A stretch of DNA of 7,727 bases. Origin: Chitinophagaceae bacterium (GTDB lineage: Bacteria > Bacteroidota > Bacteroidia > Chitinophagales > Chitinophagaceae). Positions 6,621 to 7,727 of this stretch are shown in pieces. The number at the start of each line of letters is the position of its first letter. The first letter of the stretch is position 1. The stretch is from positions 1 through 7,727 of the forward strand of contig JALOMC010000106.1 in NCBI GenBank assembly GCA_025455665.1. Direction: 5' to 3'. The translations under genes and the position numbers were made by a program. Below the pieces are notes generated by a model. It saw only the letters and a list, made by a program, of their open reading frames with translations. It ran no database searches and was not told the origin of the DNA.

Positions 6621-7727
6621 ATGAAAAAGCGTGGCTGGCAGATATGGTGCTGTTTGGTAGGATGCTGTTGCTGGCTGAATACGGCGCTACATGCCCAATC
6701 ATTTGTATTTGCGCAAATGACCGGCAGGCCCCTGAATACCATGGGCTGGAACCTGCAGGGCAATGCCTACGTAGGCAATACCGGTACCAATAGCGGAAGC
6801 GGGGAACTCATTTTGACCGACCCGATCGATTTTCAGTCGGGCTCCGCTTTTTTCAACACACCTATCAATCTGGCCCAATGCAGCAAATGGATTGCCGAGT
6901 TTGAATTCAGGATACAGGATGGCAATGCTGCCGACGGACTGGCATTTTGCTACCTTGATGTGCCGCCTACAGGGTTTGTAAACGGAGGCGGACTGGGGAT
7001 ACCAGCCACCGCCAATGGGCTAAAAGTGTGTATAGATACCTGGCTGAACTGCGGTACCGACGCAGTGCCCAAACTGCAGATAAGATGGGGGAATGGCTAC
7101 AACGAGTGCAATGGCCAGCCAACATTTGCCAATAATACAGGCCTGCTCAATTTTATCCGCTCTGGCGACTACCACCGCTGTCGGATTGAGTATGATGCCG
7201 GCAATATCAGCGTCAGCATCAATGGGGTGCAGCGCCTGACTGGTTTTCAAACATTCAACTTTCAGGGTTACTTCGGCTTCACAGCCAGTACTGGCGGCTC
7301 CCGCGACCGTCACTCCATTCGAAACGTGCGGATTTTTACAGAAATGCCACCCTCTGAAGCTGGTAACAATGCCAATATTTGCCACAGTGGTACCGTGCAA
7401 CTAGGAGGTGTTCCTAATGCAGCCTACCAATACCAGTGGTCGCCGGCGGCTGGCCTCAGCGCCAGCAATGTGGCCAACCCGGTAGCAACCATTCAAAACA
7501 ATGGCAATACCACAGTCCGCCAGAAATATTTTCTGCGCACCGAATTTCTGAACCTGCCTGGCTGCGGCAGTACCGATAGTGTAGAGTTGGTTGTTTTTCC
7601 AAAACCCAAAGCCGATTTTGCGATGCAAACGGATGGATGTGCTGGCTCGTCGGTTGTTTTTACTAATCGGGCTACCGCTGGCGATCGAAGCATTCAGCGC
7701 TGGCGGTGGGATTTTGGTGATGGAAAC
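6621..7727 (+). CDS. Secreted L-type lectin-domain / PKD-domain protein, 5' part only
   Basis: The frame starts at ATG 6621 and stays open to the window's last base (369 codons visible, C-terminus missing). Residues 1-25 are a signal peptide (MKKRGWQIWCC...LNTALHA, likely cut before QSF). Residues about 27-241 are an L-type (legume-lectin/concanavalin A-like) lectin domain. It contains GWNLQGNAYV (42-51); the ADGLAF motif (104-109), whose Asp105 matches the sugar/metal-binding Asp of legume lectins; the glycine loop GGGLGIP (122-128); and VCIDTW (136-141), corresponding to the metal-binding 'vavEFDT' strand with Asp139. The strand ISVSINGVQRL and the block GYFGFTASTGG close the sandwich. An Ig-like domain follows (about 245-326, with YQWSPAAGLS), then the start of a PKD domain at 327 (PKPKADF, core WRWDFGDGN). 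It is probably a carbohydrate-binding surface or secreted protein. The type IX sorting domain expected by analogy with its neighbour would lie beyond the window. It is likely co-transcribed with the upstream adhesin, six bases away. Confidence 0.88.
   Translation, partial: MKKRGWQIWCCLVGCCCWLNTALHAQSFVFAQMTGRPLNTMGWNLQGNAYVGNTGTNSGSGELILTDPIDFQSGSAFFNTPINLAQCSKWIAEFEFRIQDGNAADGLAFCYLDVPPTGFVNGGGLGIPATANGLKVCIDTWLNCGTDAVPKLQIRWGNGYNECNGQPTFANNTGLLNFIRSGDYHRCRIEYDAGNISVSINGVQRLTGFQTFNFQGYFGFTASTGGSRDRHSIRNVRIFTEMPPSEAGNNANICHSGTVQLGGVPNAAYQYQWSPAAGLSASNVANPVATIQNNGNTTVRQKYFLRTEFLNLPGCGSTDSVELVVFPKPKADFAMQTDGCAGSSVVFTNRATAGDRSIQRWRWDFGDGN

Noticed and set aside
7020..7693. Minus-strand open frames near the right edge
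   Set aside because: They are antisense to the continuous lectin/PKD reading frame, which has recognisable motifs from 6621 to the window's end.
1..7727. A defence, phage or mobile-element system
   Set aside because: No nuclease, transposase, integrase, reverse transcriptase, toxin-antitoxin pair or terminal inverted repeats could be recognised in any frame.

Overview
The window looks like chromosomal DNA from a Bacteroidota bacterium, most likely of the Chitinophagaceae/Chitinophagales type. The evidence is a predicted surface protein ending in a type IX secretion (T9SS) type B sorting domain (CHU_C / gliding-motility-associated C-terminal family), PKD-repeat stalks, a WbqC-family protein, a small metal-binding protein with the 'LPxCC' tail common in this phylum, and mostly weak ribosome-binding sites. 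The genus assignment is inference. Base composition is moderately GC-rich, so stop codons are sparse and many spurious open frames run antisense to the real genes.

Layout. Positions 1-279 hold the 3' end of a heavy-metal-associated (HMA) domain protein on the + strand. It converges, with a 9-base gap, on a minus-strand LEA-type-2 lipoprotein gene (289-756). A WbqC-family gene (about 792-1442, +) diverges from the lipoprotein gene across about 35 bases. After a 60-base gap comes a 1703-residue secreted protein (1503-6614, +). Six bases after its stop, a second secreted protein starts at 6621 and runs off the right edge still open.

The two large genes are the core of the window. The first has a signal peptide, an N-terminal head resembling the bacterial IgGFc-binding-protein N-terminal family, about ten PKD domains with Ig-like domains among them, and a C-terminal T9SS type B sorting signal. 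The second has a signal peptide, an L-type (legume-lectin-like) lectin head, an Ig-like domain and the start of a PKD domain. They look like a co-transcribed pair of cell-surface or secreted adhesins with different recognition heads on similar stalks. The stalk of the first is not a random string of PKD domains: three domain subtypes recur in the order A-B-C three times, which points to duplication of a three-domain block.

I saw no RNA genes, CRISPR array, insertion sequence, integrase, phage gene or recognisable defence system. Every gap between genes is under 100 bases. The most distinctive content is the paired adhesin locus and its higher-order repeat.
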